NCBI RefSeq assembly: GCF_001864935.2
Contig: NZ_CP126267.1
Span: forward strand, 186,001-250,000
Origin: Curtobacterium sp. MCBA15_012
GTDB taxonomy: Bacteria; Actinomycetota; Actinomycetes; Actinomycetales; Microbacteriaceae
Reading direction: 5' to 3'
DNA: 64,000 nt
The position numbers and the translations under genes were made by a program. This document shows, piece by piece, positions 26,250 to 35,113 of this stretch. The notes beneath the pieces were generated by a model. The model was not told the DNA's origin, searched no databases, and worked only from the letters and a program-made list of their open reading frames with translations. Within the stretch, counting starts at the first letter, position 1, and each line of letters starts with the position of its first letter.

Positions 26250-27146
26250 TCAGGAGGCGCGATCCAGTGCGGCCATGCTCGCTCGGTCAAGGACGACGTC
26301 GCTCACGGCGAGGTTTGCTTCGAGATGTGCGGGGTTCGCTGTGCCAGAGATCACGAAGGTGTTGGGTGCGTGATGCAGAAGCCACGCCAGGCCGATCTGA
26401 GCGGGTGACCATCCCGACGCCTCTGCGATAGCCCGTACAACCTGCTGGTCGGTGACTCGCGGTTGGCCTGGGTGGCGATTTCCGAGCGGGAAAAACGGCA
26501 CCCATGCGACGCCTTCGTCGCGACAGAGTTCGAGCATCGGCTCGTCCCTACGTTCGAGCAGGCTGTAGGAGTTCTGAACGCAAGCAATACCGAGAGGGAG
26601 GGCGTGCTGCAACTCGTCGAACGTGACGTTGCTCAGTCCGATCGCACCGATCTTGCCAGCGTCCCGGAGATCGCGCAGTGCAGCAAGCTGCGCATCGAGA
26701 TCCACTCGTTGTTCCGCGGGGACCTCCGGATTGACCCCAGGTCGGCGGAGGTTCATCACACCGATCTGCTCGACTCCCAACGTGGTGAGTTGTGTCTCCA
26801 CGCTGGCCGTGATCTGGTTCGGCTGCTGCGCCAGCACCATTCCACCGGCGGGGTTCGGGTCGGCGCCGATCTTGCTGGCGATAAGGACACCGTCGGACGG
26901 ACGGATGGCGTCGTGCAGGATCTGGTTCACGGCTCCGCCGCCGTAGAACTCCGCGGTGTCGACATGGTCGACGCCCAGCTCGATCGCACGCCGAACGAGC
27001 GCGACACCCTGGGCGCGATCTTCTGTAAGCCGGGCGAGTTCCATCGCGCCGTAACCGATCCGAGCAACAGCGCGGCCACCGAGGCTGCCGACCCCTCCCG
27101 GCCGCTTCGTTGCATCGCTGCGTGAGGGTGTGTTCGTGCCAGTCAT
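26250..27146 (-). CDS. Aldo/keto reductase family protein
   Basis: 298 residues. The AKR barrel is complete, with Asp63 and Tyr68 in DTAEFYGGG and Lys92 in IASKIGADP. Where most AKRs have the fourth tetrad residue (His in a LHRPD-type segment) this one has MNLRRPG, with Asn132 at or near that place, as in some subfamily members. NADP-binding features at the C-terminus (ISGTANPAHLEANL) are present. Substrate unknown. It is divergent from a TetR gene, with two palindromes between them, and is likely its target. Confidence 0.88.
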   Translation of the reverse strand: MTGTNTPSRSDATKRPGGVGSLGGRAVARIGYGAMELARLTEDRAQGVALVRRAIELGVDHVDTAEFYGGGAVNQILHDAIRPSDGVLIASKIGADPNPAGGMVLAQQPNQITASVETQLTTLGVEQIGVMNLRRPGVNPEVPAEQRVDLDAQLAALRDLRDAGKIGAIGLSNVTFDELQHALPLGIACVQNSYSLLERRDEPMLELCRDEGVAWVPFFPLGNRHPGQPRVTDQQVVRAIAEASGWSPAQIGLAWLLHHAPNTFVISGTANPAHLEANLAVSDVVLDRASMAALDRAS

Positions 27147-27173
27147 GAAACGCCGCCTTCATCTACCATAGGG

Positions 27174-27195
27174 TTATCGGAGGGCACTCCGGTAA
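27174..27195. promoter_or_regulatory. TetR operator copy 1 (AKR promoter)
   Basis: TTATCGGAG-GGCA-CTCCGGTAA has 9-bp arms with one mismatch, near the AKR start at 27146. Confidence 0.65.
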
Positions 27196-27209
27196 CACGA
27201 CCGTAGCAC

Positions 27210-27229
27210 TACCGGAGGGACCTCCGTTA
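27210..27229. promoter_or_regulatory. TetR operator copy 2 (over the tetR start)
   Basis: TACCGGAGG-GA-CCTCCGTTA has arms related to copy 1, with the centres 35 bp apart. It reaches into the ATG at 27229, so the regulator probably also represses itself. Confidence 0.65.
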
Positions 27230-27843
27230 TGGCCTTGTCACGTCCAGTCCGACGCCCTGTTGGTGGGTTGCCGGTGCGAGCGCACGCCATCCAGAACAGG
27301 GCACGGTTGATCACTGTCGCGCGGGCAGCCTTCACGGCAGGAGAGGTGGTGTCACTTGAGCGGATCGCCCGCGAGGCGAACGTCGGAATCGGCACGCTGT
27401 ACCGACACTTTCCAACTCGGGAGGCTCTCGTCGTCGCTGTTTACAGCGAGGAACTGGACGCGGTCACCAGCTCAGCGGCCGGCCTCCTCGAGAAGAGTTC
27501 CGCCGCGGATGCTCTTGTGGCGTGGGCGCGACGATATGCCGATCTCGTCTTCGCCAAGAGGGAGATTCGGGACGTCCTCGTGGTCGCGGCGACCACTGAG
27601 GCTGGTGGCGTGCCGTCAGCGAGAGAACGAGTCACCGCCGTAATCGACGCCATCCTCACAGCAGGACGGGTCGACGGGACGCTCCGCGATGACGTTGACA
27701 CCAGTGACGTCGTTGCGCTGCTGCTTGGCGCGGTACTCGCCTCAGCGGCGATTAGCTCTCCAGAACCCCTGCATCGGCGGTTCGTCCTGATTTGCGAAGC
27801 CGTCACAATCCATCGCGCATCGAGCGCCACCTCAGCACCCTGA
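27229..27843 (+). CDS. TetR family regulator
   Basis: 204 residues. Residues about 20-65 are a TetR helix-turn-helix (NRARLITVARAAFTAGEVVSLERIAREANVGIGTLYRHFPTREALVVAVY). The rest resembles the SbtR-like TetR C-terminal group (EELDAVTSSAAGLLE... TTEAGGVPSARERVTAVIDAIL). Divergent from the aldo/keto reductase and probably its repressor through the two operators between them. Confidence 0.9.
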   Translation: MALSRPVRRPVGGLPVRAHAIQNRARLITVARAAFTAGEVVSLERIAREANVGIGTLYRHFPTREALVVAVYSEELDAVTSSAAGLLEKSSAADALVAWARRYADLVFAKREIRDVLVVAATTEAGGVPSARERVTAVIDAILTAGRVDGTLRDDVDTSDVVALLLGAVLASAAISSPEPLHRRFVLICEAVTIHRASSATSAP

Positions 27844-27868
27844 AGCCCGCGCACCGCGGAGAGGGCCA

Positions 27869-27896
27869 GTCTCGATAGACGAACGTCTATCGAGAC
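27869..27896. promoter_or_regulatory. 28-bp palindrome between convergent genes
   Basis: GTCTCGATAGACG-AA-CGTCTATCGAGAC has perfect 13-bp arms with a 2-base centre. The core TAGACGAACGTCTA looks like a TetR-type operator, but the site lies between the ends of two convergent genes. It could instead be a bidirectional terminator; a 2-nt loop is unfavourable for RNA folding, which favours a protein-binding site. Confidence 0.6.
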
Positions 27897-28000
27897 GTCC
27901 AAGAACACCGGGCGGCGCCTGTGATCTGCTCGGCCCATGGCCGAGCCCTCACCGGTCGCTCGGTTGAACGACGCGGGCGAGGGGCCTGTTCTGGATTGCT

Positions 28001-28795
28001 CTAGTGCCGATCGGCCGATGGGCGGACGGCGAGGTTGGAGGTGGTGTGCCCTCCGTCGACAGCCAGTGTCTGCCCGGTGATGAACGCGGCGGCCGAGCTC
28101 AGGAGGAACACCACTGCGTCGCCGACCTCGTCGCCGGTCCCGGTGCGGCCCAGGGGAACCGTTGCTCGGTACGTCTCGAACAGGACGCCGTCGCTGTGGG
28201 CGATTTCGGTCGCCTCGGTGCGGGTCAGACCGGGCCGGACACCGTTCACACGGATGTTGCGGGGGCCGAGCTCTGCTGCCAACGCGCGAGTGGCCGCGTC
28301 GAGTGCTCCCTTGGCTGCCGCGTAGAGCGCCGTTGCCGGGCTGCCGACAGCAGACAGTGTCGACGAGACGTTGACGATGCTCCCGCCGTCACGCATTACC
28401 GGCGCGGCCGCGCCGGACAGCAGCAGCGGTGCGCGGACGTCGAGTGACATCGTCGCGTCGATGTCACTCGCGCTGATCCGCTCGATCGGTGCGAAGTGCG
28501 CGGTGCCCGCGTTGTTGACCAACCCGTCGACCCGTCCGTGGCGTTCCAGGGTCTGTGCGAGGACCTCGGTCGGTGCCGCCGGGTCGTTCAGGTCTGCCTG
28601 GATCCAGCTGGCAGCCCGGCCCAGCGTCGCGGCGTGCTCACGCAGTGCCTGACCATTGCGGCCGACGAGGACGACGCGGGCTCCTGCTGCCGCGCAGTTG
28701 GCGCTGATCGCCGCGCCGAGGCCCTTGGAGCCTCCGGTGATGATGATGACCTGGTCGGTCAGCGGAGCGGCGGGAGACGAGTGGTGGGTGTGCAT
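28001..28795 (-). CDS. SDR family oxidoreductase
   Basis: 264 residues. TGGSKGLG at 20-27, NNAG at 94-97, catalytic Ser144/145 (NVSST), Tyr158 and Lys162 (LYAAAKG). The end, AFITGQTLAVDGGH, is typical of classical SDRs such as FabG-like reductases. I used the ATG at 28795 with an AGGAAG site; the frame is open upstream. Substrate unknown. It is divergent from the DHA2 exporter, about 310 bp away. Confidence 0.9.
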   Translation of the reverse strand: MHTHHSSPAAPLTDQVIIITGGSKGLGAAISANCAAAGARVVLVGRNGQALREHAATLGRAASWIQADLNDPAAPTEVLAQTLERHGRVDGLVNNAGTAHFAPIERISASDIDATMSLDVRAPLLLSGAAAPVMRDGGSIVNVSSTLSAVGSPATALYAAAKGALDAATRALAAELGPRNIRVNGVRPGLTRTEATEIAHSDGVLFETYRATVPLGRTGTGDEVGDAVVFLLSSAAAFITGQTLAVDGGHTTSNLAVRPSADRH

Positions 28796-29107
28796 GCGTA
28801 TGGCTGCTTCCTGTGCTTGGAACGCACGCCAGCCACCTCTCGCGAGGGTCAGTCGACGCAGAGTCAACGGGGCTGGATGCGAGGGTTTCCAGCCCCGGAC
28901 CGCCCTTGCAGGACGACCGCTTCACGAAGGTGAACGCGTCGATCGTATCGCTGACGAAGTGGTCTCCAGGTGAGGCGGCCGGGTCGGATGTGGGATATTG
29001 TGGCGCTCTGACCGATTCCCATCGGTGTGGTCGACCTCGTGCATCAGCACAGGCGATCCGGGGCTGAAAACCTCCGGCGTTCCCAATCGAAGCCCGGAGG
29101 TCTTCCC

Positions 29108-30574
29108 ATGTCGACGTCGTCGCGGACCGCGCTCAGCACATCCGCTTCTCCCCAGCGTTGGTGGGCGCTCGTCGTCCTTGCGCTCACCCAACTCGTCGTG
29201 GTGCTCGATGGCACGATCGTCACCATCGCGCTGCCGCAGGCGCAGCAGGAACTCGGCCTCACTGACCTGGAACGTCAGTGGGTCGTGACTGCCTACGCCC
29301 TGGCGTTCGGTGCCCTGTTGCTCCTGGGCGGTCGAGTCGCTGACTACTGGGGGCGCAAGCGCACCTTCTTGGTCGGCATGCTCGGCTTCGGTGCGGCCTC
29401 CGCGTTCGGCGGCCTCGCCCAGAACGGCACCGAGCTGATCGTCGCTCGCGGTCTGCAGGGTGTGTTCGCCGCGTTGCTGGCCCCGGCGGCACTGGCGCTG
29501 CTGACCGTGACGTTCCCGAGCGGCCGCGAGCGGAACACCGCCTTCGCGGTCTTCGGGGCGGTCGCAGGGGCTGGTGCCGCTGTGGGACTCGTGCTCGGAG
29601 GTGTGTTGACCGAGTTCGCCGACTGGCGGTGGTGCTTGCTCGTGAACGTGTTCTTCGTGGTCGTGGGACTCATCGGCGGGCTGCTGCTGGTGCAGGAGTC
29701 CAAGGCCGAGGGCAACAACCGCTACGACCTGGTCGGGGCTGTCACTGTCACGCTCGGACTGGGTTCGCTGGTGTACGGGTTCAGCCTCGCCGAGCACGGC
29801 TGGGGCCAGATCCAGACGGTCGGGTTCCTCGCACTCGGCGCCGGTCTGCTGGTGCTCTTCGTGGTGGTCGAGAGCCGCGTGGCGCAGCCGTTGCTGCCGC
29901 TCCGGGTCGTCACCGACCGGGTTCGAGGAGCAGCCTTCCTGGTCCAGATGATCGTCGGCAGCGTCATGATCGGGGCCATGCTCTACGTGTCGTTCCACCT
30001 GCAGATCGTGCTGGGGATGGACCCGCTGCTCGCCGGCTTGGCGACGCTGCCGATCACGCTGAGCATCATGGTCATGGTGCCGGTCGCGACGAAGCTGCTG
30101 TCAACGATCGGCCCGCGTCCCATGATGATCGGCGGACCCCTGGTCTCCGCGATCGGCCTGGCCTACCTCAGCCGCGTCACTGCCGATGGCTCGTACCTGG
30201 TGCAGGTGCTGCCGGCGTTGATCGTGCTGGGGCTCGGCATGGCGTTCGTGTTCGTCCCACTGCAGAACCTCGCGCTGACGGGTGTCGCGCCGCACGACGC
30301 CGGGGCGGCCTCGGCCACGCTGAACTCGGCGTTGCAGATCGGCGGGTCGATCGGTCTGTCGGTCTTCACCGCCCTCTACGCCGCACGCGTGGCCGACTTC
30401 GGCGCCGGCGGGTCACAACTTGACGCGTTCACCAGCGGGTACTCCGTCGCGTTCCTCGCTGCGGCGATCGGACTGGTGCTCGCATCGATCATCGCGGCCG
30501 TGTTCATCCGTGGTTCGAAGTCCGAGCTGCTGCCCCAGGTGTCCGACACCGAGGCAGCGGTGTACGTGCACTGA
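29108..30574 (+). CDS. MFS transporter, DHA2 (EmrB/QacA) family
   Basis: 488 residues and about 14 membrane segments. Motifs fit drug:proton antiporters of the DHA2 family: LDGTIVTIALP in the first segment, WVVTAYAL, and GGRVADYWGRKRTF in the loop after segment 2. The family's motif C region is seen as VGLVLGGVLTE in segment 5. It should export a hydrophobic or cationic compound. The ATG at 29108 has a CGGAGG ribosome site; the open frame to 29027 is not used. Six bases after its stop lies the glycosylase gene. Confidence 0.92.
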   Translation: MSTSSRTALSTSASPQRWWALVVLALTQLVVVLDGTIVTIALPQAQQELGLTDLERQWVVTAYALAFGALLLLGGRVADYWGRKRTFLVGMLGFGAASAFGGLAQNGTELIVARGLQGVFAALLAPAALALLTVTFPSGRERNTAFAVFGAVAGAGAAVGLVLGGVLTEFADWRWCLLVNVFFVVVGLIGGLLLVQESKAEGNNRYDLVGAVTVTLGLGSLVYGFSLAEHGWGQIQTVGFLALGAGLLVLFVVVESRVAQPLLPLRVVTDRVRGAAFLVQMIVGSVMIGAMLYVSFHLQIVLGMDPLLAGLATLPITLSIMVMVPVATKLLSTIGPRPMMIGGPLVSAIGLAYLSRVTADGSYLVQVLPALIVLGLGMAFVFVPLQNLALTGVAPHDAGAASATLNSALQIGGSIGLSVFTALYAARVADFGAGGSQLDAFTSGYSVAFLAAAIGLVLASIIAAVFIRGSKSELLPQVSDTEAAVYVH

Positions 30575-30579
30575 GCGCC

Positions 30580-31422
30580 GTGTCGCGACTCGAGACGGTC
30601 CACGACGTCGTCGGGCCCTGGTCGCTCGCCACCAGCAGGCGGTTCTGGGAGGGCTTCACCCCCGGCAGGCTCGCGTCCCAGACGCAGGCAGCGGGCATCC
30701 AGACCACCTTCCTGTGCGACACCGACTGGCAGCGGGTGGACGCCGTCATCACCCAAGACGGGCCGTCCGTCCGCATCGTGGTCGATGGCACCGGGGATCT
30801 GGATGCCGCGACCGACCAGGTCCGCCGGCTGCTGTCGATCGACATCGACGGACGCAGCTGGCCCGACGTCGCGATGCGCGACGGGGTCATCGCGGAGGCG
30901 CAGGCGCAGCTCCGTGGCTTCCGTCCGTGCGGCTTCTTCTCGCCCTACGAGGCCGCCGTCTGGTCGGTGCTGTCGCAACGCCTGCAAATCCGGCAGGCGG
31001 CCGCGATCAAGACACGGCTCACACAGCAGCTCGGCGACGACGGAGCCTTCCCGTCTCCTGCCGCGCTGTTCGCGGAATCACTGGTCCTGCCCGGACGCAA
31101 GGCGGAGTACCTGCACGCGATCGCCGAGGCCGCGCTCGACGGCAGACTCTCCGGCTCGTTCCTCCGATCGATGCCGTCGGCTGAGGCGTTCGTGCAGGTG
31201 CAGGGCATCCTGGGGATGGGACCGTTCTCGGCCGAGCTCGTGGTGATCCGCGGCGCGAACTTCCCCGACGTGCTGCCACACCACGAAGGCAAGCTGAGCG
31301 ACGAAATCACGAGACGATACGGAACCGATCGCTCCTTCGATGAGATCACCGAGGCGTGGAAGCCGTATCGCTCCTGGGCCACGGTGCACCTGCGCGCGCT
31401 GCGAGCTGCAGAGGGCAGATGA
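30580..31422 (+). CDS. AlkA-like DNA-3-methyladenine glycosylase (HhH-GPD)
   Basis: 280 residues from a GTG, 6 bp after the MFS gene. The N-terminal part is AlkA-N-like. The HhH-GPD core is seen as FFSPYEAAVWSVLSQRLQIRQA, then the hairpin VQGILGMGPFSAELVVIRG. In E. coli AlkA the catalytic Asp lies in a LPDDYLIK-like segment after the hairpin; here the matching segment is LPHHEGKL. The catalytic Asp appears replaced by His, with Glu next to it. It may use another residue, or may be a non-classical glycosylase. It would remove alkylated bases in base-excision repair. Confidence 0.8.
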   Translation: MSRLETVHDVVGPWSLATSRRFWEGFTPGRLASQTQAAGIQTTFLCDTDWQRVDAVITQDGPSVRIVVDGTGDLDAATDQVRRLLSIDIDGRSWPDVAMRDGVIAEAQAQLRGFRPCGFFSPYEAAVWSVLSQRLQIRQAAAIKTRLTQQLGDDGAFPSPAALFAESLVLPGRKAEYLHAIAEAALDGRLSGSFLRSMPSAEAFVQVQGILGMGPFSAELVVIRGANFPDVLPHHEGKLSDEITRRYGTDRSFDEITEAWKPYRSWATVHLRALRAAEGR

Positions 31423-31450
31423 TCCTTCCGCTTAACCGCATCGGGATCGG

Positions 31451-31870
31451 CTACCGGACTGCTGACAGAGCCGCGATGTGTTTGACCAGACCGACCGCGT
31501 GAGCAGGCATCGCTTCAAAGAATCGGTAGAGAGTCTCGGATCGATCAACAGGACCTACGGCCCAGCACCGCTTGCCCAGGCCGAACGCAATCCCTGCTTC
31601 AGTATGCGCCGCTGCGCCAGCCGGAAGCACGAGCACAAAGTGCTCAGCCGCTCGAAGCGCGGCGAGGTCTTGCTCGAAGAGCTTCCGTACCTCCGTCGAG
31701 TCCAGCGCAGCGTTATCTGCTCCTCCTGGAGCGGCCAGTGCTGCCGCGTCCTCGTCGTACTCAGTCCGAACGAAGGAGTAGGACGACACCCCGATGCTCT
31801 CCAAGGCTTCCACGACGGTGAGGACCGCTGCTCGATTCCGCCAGCTGCCTGCGACGAAGAACTCGCTCAT
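31451..31870 (-). CDS. Nucleoside 2-deoxyribosyltransferase-like protein
   Basis: 139 residues. The pattern FFVAGSWRNRAAVL at the start, then EQDLAALRAAEHFVLVLPAGAAAHTEAGIAFGLGKR, is that of the nucleoside deoxyribosyltransferase-like/TIR-like Rossmann superfamily; the TEAG Glu is the usual catalytic position. A catalytic role in nucleotide salvage or signalling is possible but not shown. It converges on the glycosylase gene. Confidence 0.75.
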   Translation of the reverse strand: MSEFFVAGSWRNRAAVLTVVEALESIGVSSYSFVRTEYDEDAAALAAPGGADNAALDSTEVRKLFEQDLAALRAAEHFVLVLPAGAAAHTEAGIAFGLGKRCWAVGPVDRSETLYRFFEAMPAHAVGLVKHIAALSAVR

Positions 31871-31992
31871 GATGCGACGCTAAACCACAAGGGTACTCAT
31901 CGCGGAGGCGTTCCTCGAAGACTTGGCCCAGCGGCAGGATGCTCTTGCCAAGCGATTCGCGTTGCTCTTCAATCTGCGGAGGTCATGGGACC

Positions 31993-32505
31993 ATGTGCGA
32001 CGTGACCAGTCGAACACGCGCAGTCGCGCACACTCGACGGTTTAGCGACCGTCGGTCAGCGCCGCTCGGGATCGTCGTCGCTCTGTCTTGGCTGGCCGCG
32101 ACGGTCCTGGGTAATCTCCTGCTCGTTCGCTACTGGCCCACGGAACAAGCATCCTGGTCGAACGCGGCTACACGAACTGCGTTCGCTTACTTCGGGTGGG
32201 GCTGGTTCGTGACGTTCGCGATCCTGATTGCCATCAGTCTTGCGGCGTGTCTTCTCCTGCATTGGTCGCGCCCGCCGGCGGCATGGCTGCCGTGGGCCCT
32301 CCCCCTGACTGCGTTACTCGTCACACTCTCGCTGGACATCTGCTTCAGGCTGTTCACCCGGACGCAGTACGTGACTGCTGCAGGTACTGCAGAAGCTGCG
32401 CGCCAGGCAAACGTCGCATCCCTCATGACACTCACGCTGGCCGTCCTCATCACCGCGCCGCTCGGCCTTCTTCTACGGAAGAAGGACTCCACACCGCATA
32501 CGTGA
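31993..32505 (+). CDS. Four-segment membrane protein, unknown
   Basis: 170 residues. Hydrophobic segments: LGIVVALSWLAATVLGNLLL, FGWGWFVTFAILIAISLAAC, WALPLTALLVTLSL and LMTLTLAVLITAPLGLLL. The N-terminus is basic and cytosolic. No family recognised; no partner nearby. Confidence 0.6.
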   Translation: MCDVTSRTRAVAHTRRFSDRRSAPLGIVVALSWLAATVLGNLLLVRYWPTEQASWSNAATRTAFAYFGWGWFVTFAILIAISLAACLLLHWSRPPAAWLPWALPLTALLVTLSLDICFRLFTRTQYVTAAGTAEAARQANVASLMTLTLAVLITAPLGLLLRKKDSTPHT

Positions 32506-32549
32506 GCACATATCCGGAGGGGCGTCCCGGTTGGGGGCCCAAGGATCGC

Positions 32550-32738
32550 CTACCGGACGGTGGCGGCCGCGATTGCCTCGGCGGTGGTTGCGATGGTCGC
32601 TGGGTCGCTCCTGGAAGTCGCGTCGATGACGAACGGGTCTTGCTCCACCGGTGCCTCGAAGCTCGCGCTGCGTTCTGCGAGCACCGCGTCTGTGACGTCG
32701 GGCCGCACCTGCTGTGCCCTGTTGGCTAGGACTCGTTG
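32550..32738 (-). pseudogene. C-terminal remnant of a nucleotide kinase-like protein
   Basis: A 62-codon frame without a proper start reads VRPDVTDAVLAERSASFE...DPFVIDATSRSDPATIATTAEAIAAA. This is like the tail of AAA/P-loop kinases of the zeta/nucleoside-kinase type. A TAG at 32739 closes it upstream, and a neighbouring frame (ARLREVWRLAWVKA) may be an earlier piece. No P-loop is left. The family assignment is weak. Confidence 0.35.
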
Positions 32739-32912
32739 CTACCGCCTTCACCCACGCCAAGCGCCAGACCTCTCGGAGGCGAGCGGGCTGGAACGGAGCG
32801 ATCTTCTCATGCACGGCAACGACCGTACCGATTACGACGCGAGTAGTTCGCACAACTCACCCCCGCTACCGCGCATAGGGCAGGTACCTCACATCAGAAG
32901 GAGCACCCGCCC

Positions 32913-33422
32913 ATGCCCACCCACTCCCGGGACGTCCGTCTTCAAGCCTTCCTCGACGCTGCAACTGTCAGGCATGACGGAAGGTACGACTACGAGCAGG
33001 TGCCCGCCATGTTCGTCAACGCGCACACGAAGGTCACCATCGGCTGCCCCGACCACGGCGACTTCGACCAGGAGCCCAACGAGCACAAGCGCGGGCAGCG
33101 CTGCCCCGACTGCTCCGGCCGCCGCAACTCAAAGGCGACGGTGCGCGGTGCACGGTTCGAGACTCAAGCCGCCGCAATGCACGGCGACCGGTACGACTAC
33201 TCGGCAGTCGAGTTCGTAGACCAGCACACGGAGGTCACCATCCTCTGCCGAACGCACGGCGCGTTCGCACAGCGGCCCACGAACCACCTCGACATGGGCA
33301 GCCCGAGCGGCTGCCCGGACTGCGCCAATCAATCGCGGCGGAGAGCGCTCAAGGACGCCTGGACCAGACGTACCCGTACTCAGCGGCGAAACGCCGACAC
33401 GGGGGAGTACCTCGCAGCGTGA
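32913..33422 (+). CDS. DUF723-like protein with two zinc-binding repeats
   Basis: 169 residues made of two copies of the same unit. Copy 1: HDGRYDYEQVPAMFVNAHTKVTIGCPDHGDFDQEP...RCPDC. Copy 2: HGDRYDYSAVEFVDQHTEVTILCRTHGAFAQRP...GCPDC. This GDxYDYS...VTIxCxxHGxFxQ...CPxC pattern is that of DUF723-type domains found in phage and mobile-element proteins, often fused to nucleases; each unit should bind one zinc. No nuclease domain follows here. The ribosome site is AGAAGGAG. A strong hairpin follows the stop. Confidence 0.75.
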   Translation: MPTHSRDVRLQAFLDAATVRHDGRYDYEQVPAMFVNAHTKVTIGCPDHGDFDQEPNEHKRGQRCPDCSGRRNSKATVRGARFETQAAAMHGDRYDYSAVEFVDQHTEVTILCRTHGAFAQRPTNHLDMGSPSGCPDCANQSRRRALKDAWTRRTRTQRRNADTGEYLAA

Positions 33423-33428
33423 AAGAGA

Positions 33429-33467
33429 AACGACCGGGACGCCTTGGGGGGAGGCGACCCGGTCGTT
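33429..33467. terminator. Bidirectional terminator between DUF723-like gene and lsr2
   Basis: AACGACCGGG and CCCGGTCGTT form a perfect 10-bp stem, flanked by A-rich sequence on one side and TT on the other, between two convergent genes. Confidence 0.75.
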
Positions 33468-33510
33468 CGGCTCGAGTATGGCGAGCCGGAACTCAGCGTA
33501 GCGGCGGCGG

Positions 33511-33849
33511 TCAGTTTGCCGCGGCGTACGCGTCGCGGACCTGCTGGCTGATGCGGCCGCGGGCGGCGACCTCGTGGCCGTTCGCTGCAGCCCACTCGCG
33601 GATCTTCGCCAGCTCGTCCGGGTTGCTGCGGTCCTTCGCGGACGTCGAACGGCCGCTTCGGCCGGTGACCTTGCGCGCCGCGGCGATGTAGTCGGAGAAC
33701 GCCTCGCGGAGGTTATCGGCGTTGTCGTCGGTGAGATCGATTTCGTAATTGCTGCCGTCGAAAGCAAACTGGACAGTGCTTCCCTTGCCGGGTTCGATGA
33801 CGTCGCCGGAGAGATCGTCGACGAGGTGGGTGGTGACCTTCTGTGCCAT
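33511..33849 (-). CDS. lsr2: Lsr2 nucleoid-associated protein
   Basis: 112 residues. N-terminal dimerisation domain (MAQKVTTHLVDDLSGD, then VQFAFDGSNYEIDLTDDNADNLREAF) and C-terminal DNA-binding domain (IREWAAANGHEVAARGRISQQVRDAYAAAN). The RGR at residues 97-99 inserts into the minor groove of AT-rich DNA. Lsr2 is the actinobacterial xenogeneic silencer, comparable to H-NS. The ATG at 33849 gives the normal family length. Lying within a region of accessory genes, it may be an extra, island-borne copy. The same C-terminal domain also closes the exonuclease fusion at 54027. Confidence 0.95.
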   Translation of the reverse strand: MAQKVTTHLVDDLSGDVIEPGKGSTVQFAFDGSNYEIDLTDDNADNLREAFSDYIAAARKVTGRSGRSTSAKDRSNPDELAKIREWAAANGHEVAARGRISQQVRDAYAAAN

Positions 33850-34160
33850 GATGGCTCCAATCTGTTGGGGACTCCTCCCAGCGTGGCATACGATGGCCTT
33901 CGTTGTCTTAACGAAGCACCCGCAGGGTGCGCGATCCTGGACCGGCGCTTCGGCAGTTATCGGAGATTCTCGAGGGTGTCGAGTGACGGCGCCTGCTGCT
34001 CCTTGTATTTGTGACACCAGCAGCTATTCTCCACGGCACCCGGCGCGCCGATCCGGGCAGGACCCGTACCGATCGTCGACTGGTGACCGAGCGGTCGATT
34101 CGTCTAATCAACTTGCCCATATCGGCCGCCGGTAGGAGCAGGGCCCACGTGCACGCGTTC
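33850..34160. other. Intergenic gap upstream of lsr2
   Basis: No gene seen. It should contain the lsr2 promoter (reading left) and the end of the sce7726-type gene. Confidence 0.4.
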
Positions 34161-35087
34161 TTACGCGACCAATCGAAAGGTCGCCGCCGGCTGTGATAGC
34201 CGGTGTTCAATCCGTCTCGCGCCGATAGCGGATGTTGGTGCGGCGTATGCAAGCGCTCGGAGGCTCGCTGGGAACGTTGGCGAGTTGACTAGGTGTTCGA
34301 CGTTCTTTGCGCGCTTCCGGAGCTGCTCAAGCGCGCGATCATGCGCAATCTGAGGTGAGAGTTCGGCGAAAAGGTGTTGCATCTCATCCCACCCGTGACC
34401 CTGATGTGGGTTCGGAGTGTATCCGTGGGTGATGCGCAGTGCGTCTTGCCGTTCGGGGGTCCGCAAGAGCTCGAAGAGGTGCTGCGGAACTAAGCGCCCA
34501 ATATTGGACGATGCTTGACGAATCGTGCTGAGGTTGCCCCGTCGACGTAGCGCGAGCACACCAACATCGTCCGGCGCGATGGCTGCTGCTTCTGCGGCCC
34601 TCCCAACGGATGTCACGACGTACACGTGCTCCGCTCGGGAGCGGTAGTCCCGCAACTGAGCCGGGAGTCGAGTGAAATCGTCGAGGTCAGTCTTCACCTC
34701 GTAAACAGTGGTCGTGCCATTGAGCACGACAACATCCGCGATGGAAGCCCCCATGGGCTGTTCGATCAGCGCCGAAGCTGTTCGAGGACTGTGCCTACCG
34801 AACACAGCGCGGGATACTATGTCGTTTTTGAACACGTACTCGCTGCGGTAGCCACGAGCAAGAAGGTCCCGCGCTGCGTCGAAGGCCTCAGCTAGCGTAG
34901 CTTCCGGACGCGACCGAACGAGTTCACCTAGGATTGCCAACCTTCGGGCGTGACCTCCGAATTGCTCACGGCTGAGTTCTCGCAGGGTGACCGGTGAGAA
35001 CACGGACGCCAGGAGGGCACCCTGCGTTCGATTCGGAGTCCCATCCACGTCCGGGAGTGTAGTCGTGTAGCGAAGTTCGTTCATCAA
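34161..35087 (-). CDS. sce7726 family protein (PD-(D/E)xK nuclease-like)
   Basis: 308 residues. The central segment IADVVVLNGTTTVYEVKTDLDDFTRLPAQLRDYRS carries a nuclease-like D...ExK arrangement, as in the sce7726 family. That family typically sits next to sce7725, as here. The N-terminal part includes LLARGYRSEYVFKNDIVSRAVFGRHS, also typical. The C-terminal third is helical. It follows the sce7725-type gene on the same strand after a 121-bp spacer with a long hairpin. The pair recurs in bacterial accessory regions; a defence role is suspected, not shown here. Confidence 0.78.
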   Translation of the reverse strand: MMNELRYTTTLPDVDGTPNRTQGALLASVFSPVTLRELSREQFGGHARRLAILGELVRSRPEATLAEAFDAARDLLARGYRSEYVFKNDIVSRAVFGRHSPRTASALIEQPMGASIADVVVLNGTTTVYEVKTDLDDFTRLPAQLRDYRSRAEHVYVVTSVGRAAEAAAIAPDDVGVLALRRRGNLSTIRQASSNIGRLVPQHLFELLRTPERQDALRITHGYTPNPHQGHGWDEMQHLFAELSPQIAHDRALEQLRKRAKNVEHLVNSPTFPASLRALAYAAPTSAIGARRIEHRLSQPAATFRLVA

Positions 35088-35113
35088 CCGCTGCTATGCG
35101 GCGATGGACACGA

